Shown here piece by piece: positions 19,921 through 28,499 of a stretch of 64,000 bases of DNA. The position numbers and the translations under genes were made by a program. Source of the DNA: Tahibacter soli (GTDB taxonomy: Bacteria > Pseudomonadota > Gammaproteobacteria > Xanthomonadales > Rhodanobacteraceae); the NCBI RefSeq assembly GCF_025717065.2, contig NZ_JAOVZO020000008.1, positions 95,988 through 159,987 on the forward strand, written 5' to 3'. The stretch's first letter is position 1. Every line of letters begins with the position of its first letter. The notes beneath the pieces were generated by a model. The model made no database searches, was not told the DNA's origin, and saw only the letters and a list, made by a program, of their open reading frames with translations.

Positions 19921-20265
19921 ATGCCCGTCGAACTCGGCTATTTCGTCGTCACCGTGCGCGATCTTGCGCGCGCGCAGCGCTTCTTCGGCGAGCTCATGGG
20001 ATGGGAATACGCCAACGAGCACGGCCACGCGAACTACGCGCACGTCGCCAACACGAAGCTGCCGATGGGCCTGTTCGTCGGCGAGCCGGCGCGGTTCGAA
20101 TCGCTGTCGTTCCGCGTCGACGATCTCGACGCGATGCTCAAGCGCGTCGTCGATCTCGGCGGCTCGTACCGCGACGTCTACGACAGCCAGTCGGGCCGCG
20201 GCGCGGTCTGCCGCGACGACCAGGACACCGAATTCAGCCTGTGGCAGCCCGCACCGGGATACTGA
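19921..20265 (+). CDS. VOC-family (glyoxalase/bleomycin-resistance fold) protein
   Basis: 114 residues from the ATG at 19921 (MPVELGYFVVTVRDLARAQRFFGELMGW); an open extension upstream overlaps the MBL gene and is not used. The beta-alpha-beta-beta-beta layout, the Phe-Phe-x-x-Leu helix and the terminal strand DQDTEFSLWQP are typical of VOC metalloenzymes or binding proteins. It follows the MBL-fold gene by 26 bases and may be co-transcribed. Substrate unknown. Confidence 0.8.
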   Translation: MPVELGYFVVTVRDLARAQRFFGELMGWEYANEHGHANYAHVANTKLPMGLFVGEPARFESLSFRVDDLDAMLKRVVDLGGSYRDVYDSQSGRGAVCRDDQDTEFSLWQPAPGY

Positions 20266-20272
20266 CGCCGCG

Positions 20273-21151
20273 CTACGGATGTTCGGCTTCGGTATGCACG
20301 CGCTCGCGCCGCAACAGGTACAGGCCGGCGAGCACGATCACGGCGGCGCCGGCCAGCATCCGCGCGTCGGGCAGCGTTTTCCACAATACCCAGTCGAGCG
20401 CCATCGCCCAGGCGAGCGCCGTGTATTCGAACGGCGCGACGATCGACGCCGGCGACGCGCTGAATGCGTACGTCACGAGAAACTGTCCGACCGCGCCGGT
20501 CGCGCCGATGCCGGCGAGCACCCACCAGTCCTCGGGCCGGATCGCCTTCCAGTCGTTCCACGCCGCGATCGTCGCGAACAGCGACAGCATCGCGAGCATC
20601 CAGAACACCATCGACTGCGTGCTGTCGGTGCGGCCTAGCACGCGCACGGCGATCGCCGACACCGAATAGCCGAGCGCCGCGACGAGCATCGCCGCGCCGC
20701 CCAGCGTGAGCATGCCCGCGCCGCTGGGCTTGAGCACGATCAGCACGCCGCACATGCCCACGCCGATCGCTGTCCAGCGCCGCCAGCCCACCTCTTCGCG
20801 CAGAAACAGCGCGGCGATCGCGGTGATGAGGAGCGGCGCCACGAAGAAGATCGCGTAAGCCTCGGCGAGCGGCATCAGGCGCAGCGCGTAGGCGAACGCC
20901 GCGAGCATCACGACCGCGAGTACGCCGCGCAGCAGATGCAGCGCCCAGCGCACGCGCACGAGCTGCGCGAAGCCGCCGTCGGCGAGCGCCCAGACGAAGA
21001 CGAGCGGCAGCGACGCGAGGCCGCGCAGCGCCGCGACCTGCATCGGCGGGTAGTGCGGCGACAGCAGCTTCAGTCCCGAATCCATCAGCGCGAACAGCGC
21101 GACGGCGCCGACCATGCTGGCGATGCCGCGCAGGCGGCCGGTTTCCGACAT
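20273..21151 (-). CDS. EamA/DMT-superfamily transporter
   Basis: 292 residues, ten predicted helices in two EamA halves (MVGAVALFALMDSGLKLLS..., EAYAIFFVAPLLITAIAALFL; second half ASIVAPFEYTALAWAMALDW). The elements 'ALxxLPLAEAYAIFF' and 'PFEYTALxWA' are those of the RhaT/YojE-like drug/metabolite exporters. Substrate unknown. Convergent with the VOC gene, divergent from the PDZ lipoprotein gene. Confidence 0.88.
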   Translation of the reverse strand: MSETGRLRGIASMVGAVALFALMDSGLKLLSPHYPPMQVAALRGLASLPLVFVWALADGGFAQLVRVRWALHLLRGVLAVVMLAAFAYALRLMPLAEAYAIFFVAPLLITAIAALFLREEVGWRRWTAIGVGMCGVLIVLKPSGAGMLTLGGAAMLVAALGYSVSAIAVRVLGRTDSTQSMVFWMLAMLSLFATIAAWNDWKAIRPEDWWVLAGIGATGAVGQFLVTYAFSASPASIVAPFEYTALAWAMALDWVLWKTLPDARMLAGAAVIVLAGLYLLRRERVHTEAEHP

Positions 21152-21266
21152 GACGCGATACTCGATGCGACGATCGATCGAGCATACCAGCGGCCATCGT
21201 GTTTCTGTTCAAAGCACAGTTAGCCGAATCAGGTCATGCTTGCGCATCCCGTTCGCGAGACTAGGC

Positions 21267-21971
21267 ATGAACTATCGACTGTTTTTTCTGACGGCCTGCA
21301 CGGCGCTCGCCGGCTGCGCGACGACCACCCGCACCGTCTACGACGAGCCGCGCGAAGAAGATCGTCCCGTCGTCGCGGCAACCGACCGCTACGAGCCCGT
21401 GCCCGGCCGCGGTCCCGACGTGATCGACCCGCTGCGTGCCGCGGCGCCGCCGGATCAGCCGGAAATCTCGGCGGGCAAATCGCCCGCGGCCGATCTCGAT
21501 CAGCTGACGCCGCAGTCGTACGTGCTCGTCGGCAACAGCCGCCACGCGCGCGACGACGACGACGCGCGACGCTGGATCTTCGACCAGGGCCGCGCCGTCG
21601 GCGCCGACAAGATTCGTCTGTATGCGCCGATCGATCCCGCGTCGGCCGACGCGCTCGCGGCCGCGTACTTCGTACACGTGCGCCTCGTGTTCGGCGCGAG
21701 CTTCCGCGATCTCAACGCGGCCGAACGCGCCGCGTATCCGGCCGGCGGCGTGCGCCTGGGCGACATCGTCGGCGCGAGCCCCGCGTCGCGCGCGAACCTG
21801 CGCACCGGCGACCTAGTCACCGCGCTCGACGGCCGCACCGTCGCCGATCGCGCCGCGTTCCAGGCGATGCTCAAGGACAAGATGGGACGCACCGTCGCGC
21901 TGACCGTCGTCCGCAACGGCGAAACGATCGAGCGCAAGGTTCAGCTCGGCCGCACGTTCGCGGCGCAATAG
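21267..21971 (+). CDS. PDZ-domain outer-envelope lipoprotein
   Basis: 234 residues from the ATG at 21267, chosen because it gives a lipoprotein signal (MNYRLFFLTACTALAGC, lipobox LAGC, mature Cys at residue 17). A ~100-residue Asp/Pro-rich region follows, then a C-terminal PDZ domain (about 150-230): VRLGDIVGASPASRANLRTGD with DLVTALDGRTV and VALTVVRNGETIERKVQLG. No protease domain is present, so it is probably an adaptor or sensor in the periplasm. The +2 residue after Cys is Thr, which would not retain it in the inner membrane. Confidence 0.82.
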   Translation: MNYRLFFLTACTALAGCATTTRTVYDEPREEDRPVVAATDRYEPVPGRGPDVIDPLRAAAPPDQPEISAGKSPAADLDQLTPQSYVLVGNSRHARDDDDARRWIFDQGRAVGADKIRLYAPIDPASADALAAAYFVHVRLVFGASFRDLNAAERAAYPAGGVRLGDIVGASPASRANLRTGDLVTALDGRTVADRAAFQAMLKDKMGRTVALTVVRNGETIERKVQLGRTFAAQ

Positions 21972-22143
21972 CGCGCAAGATCGGGCACCCTGCAAGCCGC
22001 GCCGTGCCGATTGGGCTTTCTGCCTTTTGGCGAGCGCAACCGCTGTCTGAAAAAAGCGCGCTGGCCCAAGCGCTTGCCGAAACGTCGTCCGATGGCATGA
22101 AACCTGTTGCACCGGTGCTACCGACGAGCACTGGAGTCAGGTC

Positions 22144-22539
22144 ATGGCGCGCAAGACCACGAACACACGCAAGCCCGAAGCGAGCAAGACCGACGCTGGC
22201 AAGACCGACGCTGGCAAGACCGCGGCAAGCAGGACGACCCGCCGCAAGGGCAAGGTAGCCGCCAGCACGACTGCTGCGATGAAGCGCTCGAGCGAAATCG
22301 TGCCGAAGCGCGCGCCGTTCGCGCGCACCGCGCAGCAGCTCAAATCGCCCAAGGTGTTCGTGCCGCTGGCGGTCGCCCTGGGTATCGGCGTCGCCGCCGT
22401 GCGCAAGATCGCCGGCGTCGCCGCCGCCCGCGGCCCGCGCGCGCTGCCGCGCATGGCCAGGGAAATCTCCCCGCGCTTCTCCGAAGCCGTGCACGCGCTC
22501 GCCGAACTCGGCCGCGAACTGCGCGCGAAACTGCGCTGA
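22144..22539 (+). CDS. Basic Lys/Ala/Thr-rich small protein, function unknown
   Basis: 131 residues. The first ~65 are strongly basic and repetitive (KTDAGKTDAGKTAAS, a 15-bp unit repeated), resembling histone-like tails of AlgP/H1-like proteins. A hydrophobic segment (VFVPLAVALGIGVAAV, about 70-86) and an amphipathic basic C-terminus follow. It could be a membrane-tethered or DNA-binding protein; neither is shown. A good GGAGTCAGGTC Shine-Dalgarno tract precedes the ATG. First gene of a close-packed run with the EF-hand, DUF4398 and OmpA genes. Confidence 0.6.
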   Translation: MARKTTNTRKPEASKTDAGKTDAGKTAASRTTRRKGKVAASTTAAMKRSSEIVPKRAPFARTAQQLKSPKVFVPLAVALGIGVAAVRKIAGVAAARGPRALPRMAREISPRFSEAVHALAELGRELRAKLR

Positions 22540-22549
22540 GGAGTTTTCC

Positions 22550-22867
22550 ATGAAACCACTTTTCGTCATTGTTGTTCTTTGTCTCGGCGCTTCCTGCGCG
22601 CACGCGCAGGCCGACCGGCCGCTCGACAATGCCACCCTCAAGCAGGCCGAATACCCGCATCCGACGGGCACGCTCGTCGTGACGACCGGACAACCGGCCG
22701 CGCGCGCACCCGAGGCACGGCCGCCGTTCGACGCGCTCGACCGCAACGGCGACGGCCAGATCGACGAGCGCGAGGCTGCCGCCTACATCACGCTCGCGAA
22801 CGATTTCGACTACGCCGATACGAATCGAGACCACCGCGTGTCTCGTCGCGAGTTCGACCGCTGGTAA
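22550..22867 (+). CDS. Secreted EF-hand protein
   Basis: 105 residues. Signal peptide MKPLFVIVVLCLGASCAHA. Two calcium-binding EF-hand loops sit at the C-terminus: DRNGDGQIDEREA (canonical DxNxDGxIxxxE) and DTNRDHRVSRREF (slightly degenerate at position 6). It probably binds Ca2+ in the periplasm. It starts 10 bases after the preceding gene and ends 25 bases before the DUF4398 gene. Confidence 0.82.
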   Translation: MKPLFVIVVLCLGASCAHAQADRPLDNATLKQAEYPHPTGTLVVTTGQPAARAPEARPPFDALDRNGDGQIDEREAAAYITLANDFDYADTNRDHRVSRREFDRW

Positions 22868-22892
22868 CCACGAAAACGCAAGGAGCCCCGTC

Positions 22893-23255
22893 ATGAACGT
22901 CAAAGCTGTGTTGTTGAGCGCCGCGCTCGCGCTGCCCGGCATCGCCGGCGCCGCGTCGCGGCACGATGCCGAACTTGCGATGACCGCGGCACAGAGCGCG
23001 ATCGACGCTGCCGAACGCGCCGGCGCCGCGCAGTACGCGATGCCCGACCTGACCACCGCCCGCGGCGGCATGGCGAGCGCCGTGGGCCTCGCCGACCGGC
23101 GCGACTGGACCGGCGCGATGCTCGCGTCGGAAAAGACCGGCGTCGACGCGAACCTCGCCGAAGCGCGCAGCCGTCAGGCGCGCGCCGAAGCGGCTACCCA
23201 GGAAGTGGAAGACGCGGTGCGCACGCTGCGCGCCGAACTTGGCGCCGGAGGCTGA
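22893..23255 (+). CDS. DUF4398-type periplasmic helical protein
   Basis: 120 residues: signal peptide (to GIAGAA-SRH) and an Ala-rich pair of helices, AELAMTAAQSAIDAAERAGAAQYAMPDL with TTARGGMASAVGLADRRDW, the hallmark of DUF4398 domains that often pair with OmpA-family lipoproteins. The role is unknown, likely envelope structure. It ends 3 bases before the OmpA-family gene and shares the fold of that protein's N-terminal region. Confidence 0.8.
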   Translation: MNVKAVLLSAALALPGIAGAASRHDAELAMTAAQSAIDAAERAGAAQYAMPDLTTARGGMASAVGLADRRDWTGAMLASEKTGVDANLAEARSRQARAEAATQEVEDAVRTLRAELGAGG

Positions 23256-23258
23256 ACC

Positions 23259-24119
23259 ATGAAACGCACACAGATAGTATTTGTCGCCTTGTTCACGACG
23301 CTGCTCGGCGCGTGCGCCAGCACGCCGCGCGGCCCGCTGCCCGAAGTGGTGCGCCTGCAGACCGAACTCGACCGGCTGCACGGCGATCCGCGGATCGCGC
23401 CGAACGCGCAGGCGGAACTGGCCAAGGCCGATCAGGCCGTCGGCATGCTGGCCGCGAACGGCCGCAGGCTCGATCGCGAGCTGTTCGATCACGGCGTCTA
23501 CATCGCCGATCGCCTCGTGCGCATCGCCGAGGCCGAAGGATCCGCGCGCTACGCCGAACAGCACGCGCAGGAACTCGGACGCGAACGCGAAACGCTGCTG
23601 ACGCAGGCCCGGTCGCGCGACCTGTCGATTGCCCGCGCCGACGCGAACGCCGCGGCGGCCGCCGCGCGCGACGCGCAGGATCAGGCCGCCGCGGCCCGCT
23701 ACGACGCGCTGACCGCGCGCCAGCAGCTCGCCGAGCTGCAGGCGAAGGAAACGCAGCGCGGCACGGTCGTGACGCTCGGCGACGTCCTGTTCGAAACCGG
23801 CCGCGCCGAACTCAAGCCGGGCGCGACGCGCAGCCTCGACCAGCTCGCGCAGGTGCTGCGCAACGACGCGCGCTCGATCGTGTCGATCGAAGGCCATACC
23901 GACTCGGTCGGCTCGCGCGAATACAACGTCGACCTGTCGCTGCGTCGTGCCGAATCGGTGCGCGCGTATCTGACCGGTCCGGGCGGCGTGTCGCCGAGCC
24001 GCGTCAACGTGCGCGGCCTGGGGCCGGACTTCCCCGTCGCGGACAACGCGAGCATGAGCGGTCGCCTGCAGAACCGGCGCGTCGAAGTGATCGTGCAGAA
24101 CAGCGTGGCGCTGCGCTAG
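23259..24119 (+). CDS. OmpA-family peptidoglycan-binding lipoprotein with DUF4398-like N-terminus
   Basis: 286 residues. A lipobox LLGAC (Cys ~19) is followed by DUF4398-like helices (about 30-110), a long Ala/Arg/Gln coiled coil (110-165), and an OmpA C-terminal domain from ~167: TLGDVLFETGRAELKPGA, SIEGHTDSVGSREYNVDLS and LRRAESVRAYL, containing the peptidoglycan-contacting Asp/Arg (NxxLSxxRAxxV). It would tether the outer membrane to peptidoglycan. It is the last gene of the 22.1-24.1 kb operon and is followed by palindromic repeats. Confidence 0.9.
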   Translation: MKRTQIVFVALFTTLLGACASTPRGPLPEVVRLQTELDRLHGDPRIAPNAQAELAKADQAVGMLAANGRRLDRELFDHGVYIADRLVRIAEAEGSARYAEQHAQELGRERETLLTQARSRDLSIARADANAAAAAARDAQDQAAAARYDALTARQQLAELQAKETQRGTVVTLGDVLFETGRAELKPGATRSLDQLAQVLRNDARSIVSIEGHTDSVGSREYNVDLSLRRAESVRAYLTGPGGVSPSRVNVRGLGPDFPVADNASMSGRLQNRRVEVIVQNSVALR

Positions 24120-24430
24120 AGGGCCGCGCCACGTTGCGGCCTTGACGATCCGAGCTCGTTCGGACGCAAGGCCGGGCCAGGGGCGCCGCTACCGGACAAT
24201 GCTCTCGCGCCGGCCGCGGCATCACACCTCCCCTCGCCGCCCCTCTCCCCCGTGCTCGTTCGGGGGAGAGGGATTTTGCTTAAGCCCTCTCCCCCAACGC
24301 CGTTGGGGGAGAGGGTTGGGTGAGGGGGCGACGCCAAGTACTTCGTCGCACTCGACGAAGTGCACAGCGCCCTCCCCCTCACCCCGCCCCTCTCCCCCAA
24401 GCAAGCTTGAGGGAGAGGGAGTATCGGCCG
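24120..24430. repeat. Cluster of three CCCTCTCCCCC palindromes
   Basis: This intergenic stretch between convergent OmpA and multicopper-oxidase genes holds no gene. It contains three members of the same palindrome family seen at 6 kb: 24241-24272 (CCCTCTCCCCCG, 8-base loop, perfect partner), 24285-24315 (CCCTCTCCCCCAAC, 3-base loop, perfect 14-bp partner) and 24388-24419 (CCCTCTCCCCCAAGC against GCTTGAGGGAGAGGG, one mismatch). Flanking words TGAGGGGG and CCCCTCACCCC also recur, suggesting a larger composite element. It may terminate transcription from both sides. Confidence 0.8.
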
Positions 24431-26488
24431 TCAGTGATGCCCCATCACCCCGCCGCCGTCGCCGTCGGGCAGCACCATGCGGATGTTCTGCATCATGCCG
24501 TTGTCTTCGTGATCGAGGATATGGCAATGCAGCACGTACTCGCCGATGTAGCGTTCGTAGCGTGAGCGCACGTACAGCTTGTAGCCCTGCTTGACGAACA
24601 GCGTGTCGCGCCACGTGTTCTTGAGCGTCGAATACTGCGTGTCGGGCTTCTCGCCGGGTTTCTTGCAGTCGTCCTTCGTCTTCCAGTTCGTGTAGTCGGG
24701 GTTCTTGCCGTCGCTGACGTCCTGGTCGCACACATTGAGGATTTTCACGACCTGGAACGGATTGACGTGGATGTGGAACGGATGGTTCGCCACCTTCGAT
24801 GACAGCTCCCATTCCTCGACGCGACCCAGCACGAGTTCGCGTGCGGTTTTCGGGTCGTACGGTTTGTCGTTGACCTGGAACTCGGTCACGGGCGGATCGG
24901 GAGGCACGGCCTCCTTGGTGACGATATTGAATTCCACCTTTTGCGCAACCGTGCCGGGCTTGGTCAACTCGCCGTCGGTGATCGTCTTGTGCGGTTCGAA
25001 GTTCGTCAGCTTCAGGCCGTTGACGAGATCGGTCTTGATCGCGTCGCGCATTTCCGGCCGCTGCGTGACGCCGGCCGCTTCGACCAGCCGCTGCGTCAGA
25101 TACTGCTTCGGATCGGCGATCACGGCGCCGCCCTTGACCACGACCGTGCCGAGCAGCTGGCGGCTTTCGGCCTGCACGTTCACCGTCGCCTCCGGCGGCG
25201 CTTCGGCGTCGATGACGCAGTAGCGCCCGGGCTCCGGGAATACGACGAGCACGTCGCTGCGATAGCCCGGCTGCAGCGTGTTCTGCGTCTTCTCGATGAT
25301 CTGCGCGTGCGTCAGGCCGTCGGCCGCGATTTCCCACTGCCGCAGCGGATCGCCGACGCAGTTCGCCTTCGCCCACTCGGCCTGATCGACCGCCGCCAGG
25401 CGCTCGAACGCCGGCGCGCCTTCCCTGAGGCGCTTGAACTGCAGGCTGATCGTATTGCGCACGCCGGCATGCACCGCGCGCCAGCGCTCGATAGTGCCGG
25501 TGTCGGTCACTTCGAAGATCGGCAGCACGCGGCCGTTGACGCTGGTGTAGCGGCCCGACTGCTTCCACGACGACGGACCGAACTGGTCGTAGCTCGTGAT
25601 GCGGCCGATATCGCCCGGATCGCAGATCCACGCGATCACTTCGCCCTTGTCGTTCTTCTTGACCTTGATCTGGTTGGTGACCTTGTCGCGGCACGCGTAC
25701 TGCACCTGCTGGAACTGCGCGACGCGCTCGCTGAACGCCTTGCCGACGAGCAGCGTGTCGATGTCGCCGGTCTTCTCGCGCGTCGGCTGGCGGCTGCCGC
25801 GCACGATCATCGTACCGGCCATGCCGCTGGCCACCTGCAGCGCGGTCGAGCCGTGCAGGTGCGGGTGATACCAGAACGTGCCCGACGGATGATCGAACGG
25901 AATGTTGTACTCGTACTGGAAACTGACCTTGGGCCTGATCGTGATCAGCACGTTGTCGCTGTTGCCGGTCGGGCTGACCCACAGGCCGTGCGAATGCAGG
26001 TTCGTCGAGTTGAAGCAATGCGGGGTGTTGATGTTCGGCGGCTTGCAGTTCGGCTCTTTTTCCAGATTGTTGTTGAGCGTGATGCGCACGGTTTCGCCGG
26101 GCTGCGTCTGGATCGTCGGCGCGACGAACGGCACGGCCGGATCGGTCTTGGGGCTCTTGTACGAACGCAGTTCGACCGTGTCGTAGACACCGGTCGCCGG
26201 ATTCAGGATGCGCGACGTCGTCAGCTGGATGTCGAGCGTCAGCGGCGCCTCGTGCGGCCCGAGTTCGGGCAGGCCGAACGCGGTCGCCGGCGTCACCGCA
26301 GCGCCCTCCACCGCCGCCTTCTTCACCGCGCCGTCGCGCACGATCGTCGCGAGCACCGGCGGCGTGTCGATGCGCTCGGCGTCCTGCGCGCTCGCGGCCC
26401 CGCCGACCGCGGCGAGCAGCGCCGCTATCGCATAGTCGAGGCGAACCTGCGCCCGGCGCGGACGCGACGCGTTTGTCGTCTTGTTCAT
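24431..26488 (-). CDS. Secreted multicopper oxidase
   Basis: 685 residues from the ATG at 26488, which has a close GGAAGGAAC Shine-Dalgarno tract. Signal region to GGAASAQDA. All copper motifs are intact: HSHG (first cupredoxin domain), WYHPHLHG, HPFHIHVNPF and the C-terminal HCHILDHEDNGMM, with Met as type-1 axial ligand. At 685 residues it is longer than CotA/CueO-type enzymes, with insertions around 270-330 and near the C-terminus. There is no Met-rich CueO segment. Substrate (phenolic, metal, bilirubin-like) is unknown. It is divergent from a secreted mono-haem protein, so copper-oxidase and haem chemistry may be linked. Confidence 0.88.
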   Translation of the reverse strand: MNKTTNASRPRRAQVRLDYAIAALLAAVGGAASAQDAERIDTPPVLATIVRDGAVKKAAVEGAAVTPATAFGLPELGPHEAPLTLDIQLTTSRILNPATGVYDTVELRSYKSPKTDPAVPFVAPTIQTQPGETVRITLNNNLEKEPNCKPPNINTPHCFNSTNLHSHGLWVSPTGNSDNVLITIRPKVSFQYEYNIPFDHPSGTFWYHPHLHGSTALQVASGMAGTMIVRGSRQPTREKTGDIDTLLVGKAFSERVAQFQQVQYACRDKVTNQIKVKKNDKGEVIAWICDPGDIGRITSYDQFGPSSWKQSGRYTSVNGRVLPIFEVTDTGTIERWRAVHAGVRNTISLQFKRLREGAPAFERLAAVDQAEWAKANCVGDPLRQWEIAADGLTHAQIIEKTQNTLQPGYRSDVLVVFPEPGRYCVIDAEAPPEATVNVQAESRQLLGTVVVKGGAVIADPKQYLTQRLVEAAGVTQRPEMRDAIKTDLVNGLKLTNFEPHKTITDGELTKPGTVAQKVEFNIVTKEAVPPDPPVTEFQVNDKPYDPKTARELVLGRVEEWELSSKVANHPFHIHVNPFQVVKILNVCDQDVSDGKNPDYTNWKTKDDCKKPGEKPDTQYSTLKNTWRDTLFVKQGYKLYVRSRYERYIGEYVLHCHILDHEDNGMMQNIRMVLPDGDGGGVMGHH

Positions 26489-26765
26489 CGTTCCTTCCCC
26501 CTGAGTCGTGGAACCGCCGATGGGCGGCACGAGCGTTCGGTGCCGCCGCCGCGGGCAAGCATATATTGACTTTTACAACTAATCCACTACACGATTTTGA
26601 CGCAAGTCGGCGTAGATTCGGTGATAGTTTGCGTCGCCGGACTGCGCTGAGCCTGACGGGGAAAGCGCCTCGAACCGCGCGGGTCGGCAGCGAGGCTTGA
26701 AGCTGAGCAAAACGGGACCGCGGCGCCGCCGCGGCGATCGACTATTGCCGAAAGGAAACCGTGCC
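26489..26765. promoter_or_regulatory. Divergent promoter region between oxidase and cytochrome genes
   Basis: The middle (26560-26645) is markedly AT-richer than its surroundings, with a TTGACT word at 26569 and a TATAT stretch usable by the opposite strand. A 7-bp inverted repeat GACGCAA (26599-26605) / TTGCGTC (26639-26645) flanks 33 bases and could be a regulator site shared by both genes. No ORF is supported here. Confidence 0.4.
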
Positions 26766-28490
26766 ATGCCCGCCGTATCGAAACTGCTGCTCGCGCTCGC
26801 GCTGACCGTCGCGAGCGCGAGCGCCGCCGCGCAAGAACCCAAGGTCTGTTCCGGAACCGCCAGCGGCATCCAGGGCGTCATGTACTTCAACAGCAAGCCC
26901 AAGGACGCCGTCGCGTGCCAGATGCACGTCAAGGACGGACGCATCGCGTTCGATCCGATCGTGTCGAATCCCGGCATGAGCTGCCCCGACGCGTCGGCGT
27001 GGAAACTGTTCGCCGACGCGGTCAAGCAGGAGTTCTGGACGAAGTGGGCGTCCGACCAGCAGACGTGGCCGGGCACGCCGCTGGCGCTGTGCGGCACGGG
27101 CACGACGGCCAACTGCTGCACGTTCGGCGCCGCGACGAATCCGGGCTACGACAACAAGGACAACCCGGCGGTGAGCTGCCCGTATTTTCCGGGCGATCAT
27201 CTGAAGCGCGGCGCGCTGCCGCCGGTGCGCAACGCGAACCCGCCGTCGAAGGCGCACTTCAACACGTTCACGCACGGCATCGCGATGATGAAGCTCGCGT
27301 CGCCCGACAGCAACGACACCGGCCGCGAGATCCGCCAGTCGATGGCCGAACTCGTGTTCCGCAACAAGCCGATGTTCGACTTCGTCTTCCGCAACGACCT
27401 GTACAACCAGGAAGGCATCCAGCAGGTGTTCGCCCGCAACGCGAACAACATCACGGCGAAGAACAGCCTGCCGTATCGCGCCAGGTCGACGACCGGACAG
27501 CTCACCGAAATCGACTTCCCGATCGATTCGGTGATGATCAAGAGCAACTGGATCGAAAAGACCCGCGCCGAGAAGCTCGGCCTGCGCGACGACCCCGACG
27601 CGCCGTACATCAAGATGACGATCGCGACGGCGGTGAACGACAACAACGCGCCGATCTTCAAGGCCGGAGAGCACTGGCTGGTCGCGTTCCACATCTCGTC
27701 GAAGGACACGCCGAACTGGATCTGGGCGACGTGGGAGCACGTCAACAATCCGGGCCGCTGCGACTACATCGGCTGCAACGATTCGTTCGGCTACGCCTCG
27801 GCCGACAAGGTCGGCGCGAACCAGGAGACGAACTACACGACGCCGCACACGCAGTGCGATCATCTGGATCTCGCGAGCTGGGTGTTCAGACTCAACGAAA
27901 CCTACGAGAGCGGCCCGCGCAGCAAGAACCTCGCCGACACGTTCAACGCGCTCGGCATCGGCACGAAGGTGCCGGCGTACGACGAGGCGAAGCAACTCGT
28001 GCCGAACGCGAGCGACCGCGGCTGGCTGAGCTATCGACTGAAGGGATCGCAGGTCGACTTCACCGATTCGTACGGCGTGCCGACGCTGCTCGGCAATTCG
28101 GTGACCGAAGGCGGCTTCATGCAGACGTCGTCGTGCATCACCTGCCACGCGCGCGCCGGCACCAACGCGGCCGGCACGATTCCGCTCGCGCTCGGCGTGT
28201 TCGTCAATTCGTTGAACGAAACCGGTTATCTGCAAAGCATCAACGGCGCGCCCGATCCGAACCTGTACTTCGCGAGCAATCAGCCGCCCGCGCTGCAGGT
28301 GCTGCAGACCGACTTCGTCTGGGGCTTCCTCACGGCCGGCTGCGTCGGCAATCCGAAGGGTCCGCCGTGTCCGCCGGCGGCCAAGGCCGCGCCGTCGCTC
28401 AAGTCCGAGGCGGCACCGGCGCCGGGCGAGCGGCGTTCCGTTCGCGACCTGATCCAGTCCGGCGCCGGCCGGGCCGAAAACAACGACTAG
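26766..28490 (+). CDS. Secreted mono-haem c-type cytochrome-like protein
   Basis: 574 residues from the ATG at 26766, preceded by GAAAGGAAACC. Signal peptide to ASAAAQ. A single CXXCH (CITCH) lies at about residue 458 with downstream hydrophobic/Met candidates; the long N-terminal part contains many paired Cys (CSGTASG, SCPDASA, CCTFGAA, RCDYIGCND) that suggest a disulphide-rich secreted domain. I do not recognise the N-terminal family. The gene is transcribed away from the multicopper oxidase and followed, 9 bases later, by a 142-residue protein, making a likely two-gene operon. Haem attachment is clear; the role is not. Confidence 0.75.
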   Translation: MPAVSKLLLALALTVASASAAAQEPKVCSGTASGIQGVMYFNSKPKDAVACQMHVKDGRIAFDPIVSNPGMSCPDASAWKLFADAVKQEFWTKWASDQQTWPGTPLALCGTGTTANCCTFGAATNPGYDNKDNPAVSCPYFPGDHLKRGALPPVRNANPPSKAHFNTFTHGIAMMKLASPDSNDTGREIRQSMAELVFRNKPMFDFVFRNDLYNQEGIQQVFARNANNITAKNSLPYRARSTTGQLTEIDFPIDSVMIKSNWIEKTRAEKLGLRDDPDAPYIKMTIATAVNDNNAPIFKAGEHWLVAFHISSKDTPNWIWATWEHVNNPGRCDYIGCNDSFGYASADKVGANQETNYTTPHTQCDHLDLASWVFRLNETYESGPRSKNLADTFNALGIGTKVPAYDEAKQLVPNASDRGWLSYRLKGSQVDFTDSYGVPTLLGNSVTEGGFMQTSSCITCHARAGTNAAGTIPLALGVFVNSLNETGYLQSINGAPDPNLYFASNQPPALQVLQTDFVWGFLTAGCVGNPKGPPCPPAAKAAPSLKSEAAPAPGERRSVRDLIQSGAGRAENND

Positions 28491-28499
28491 GAGCCGGCC

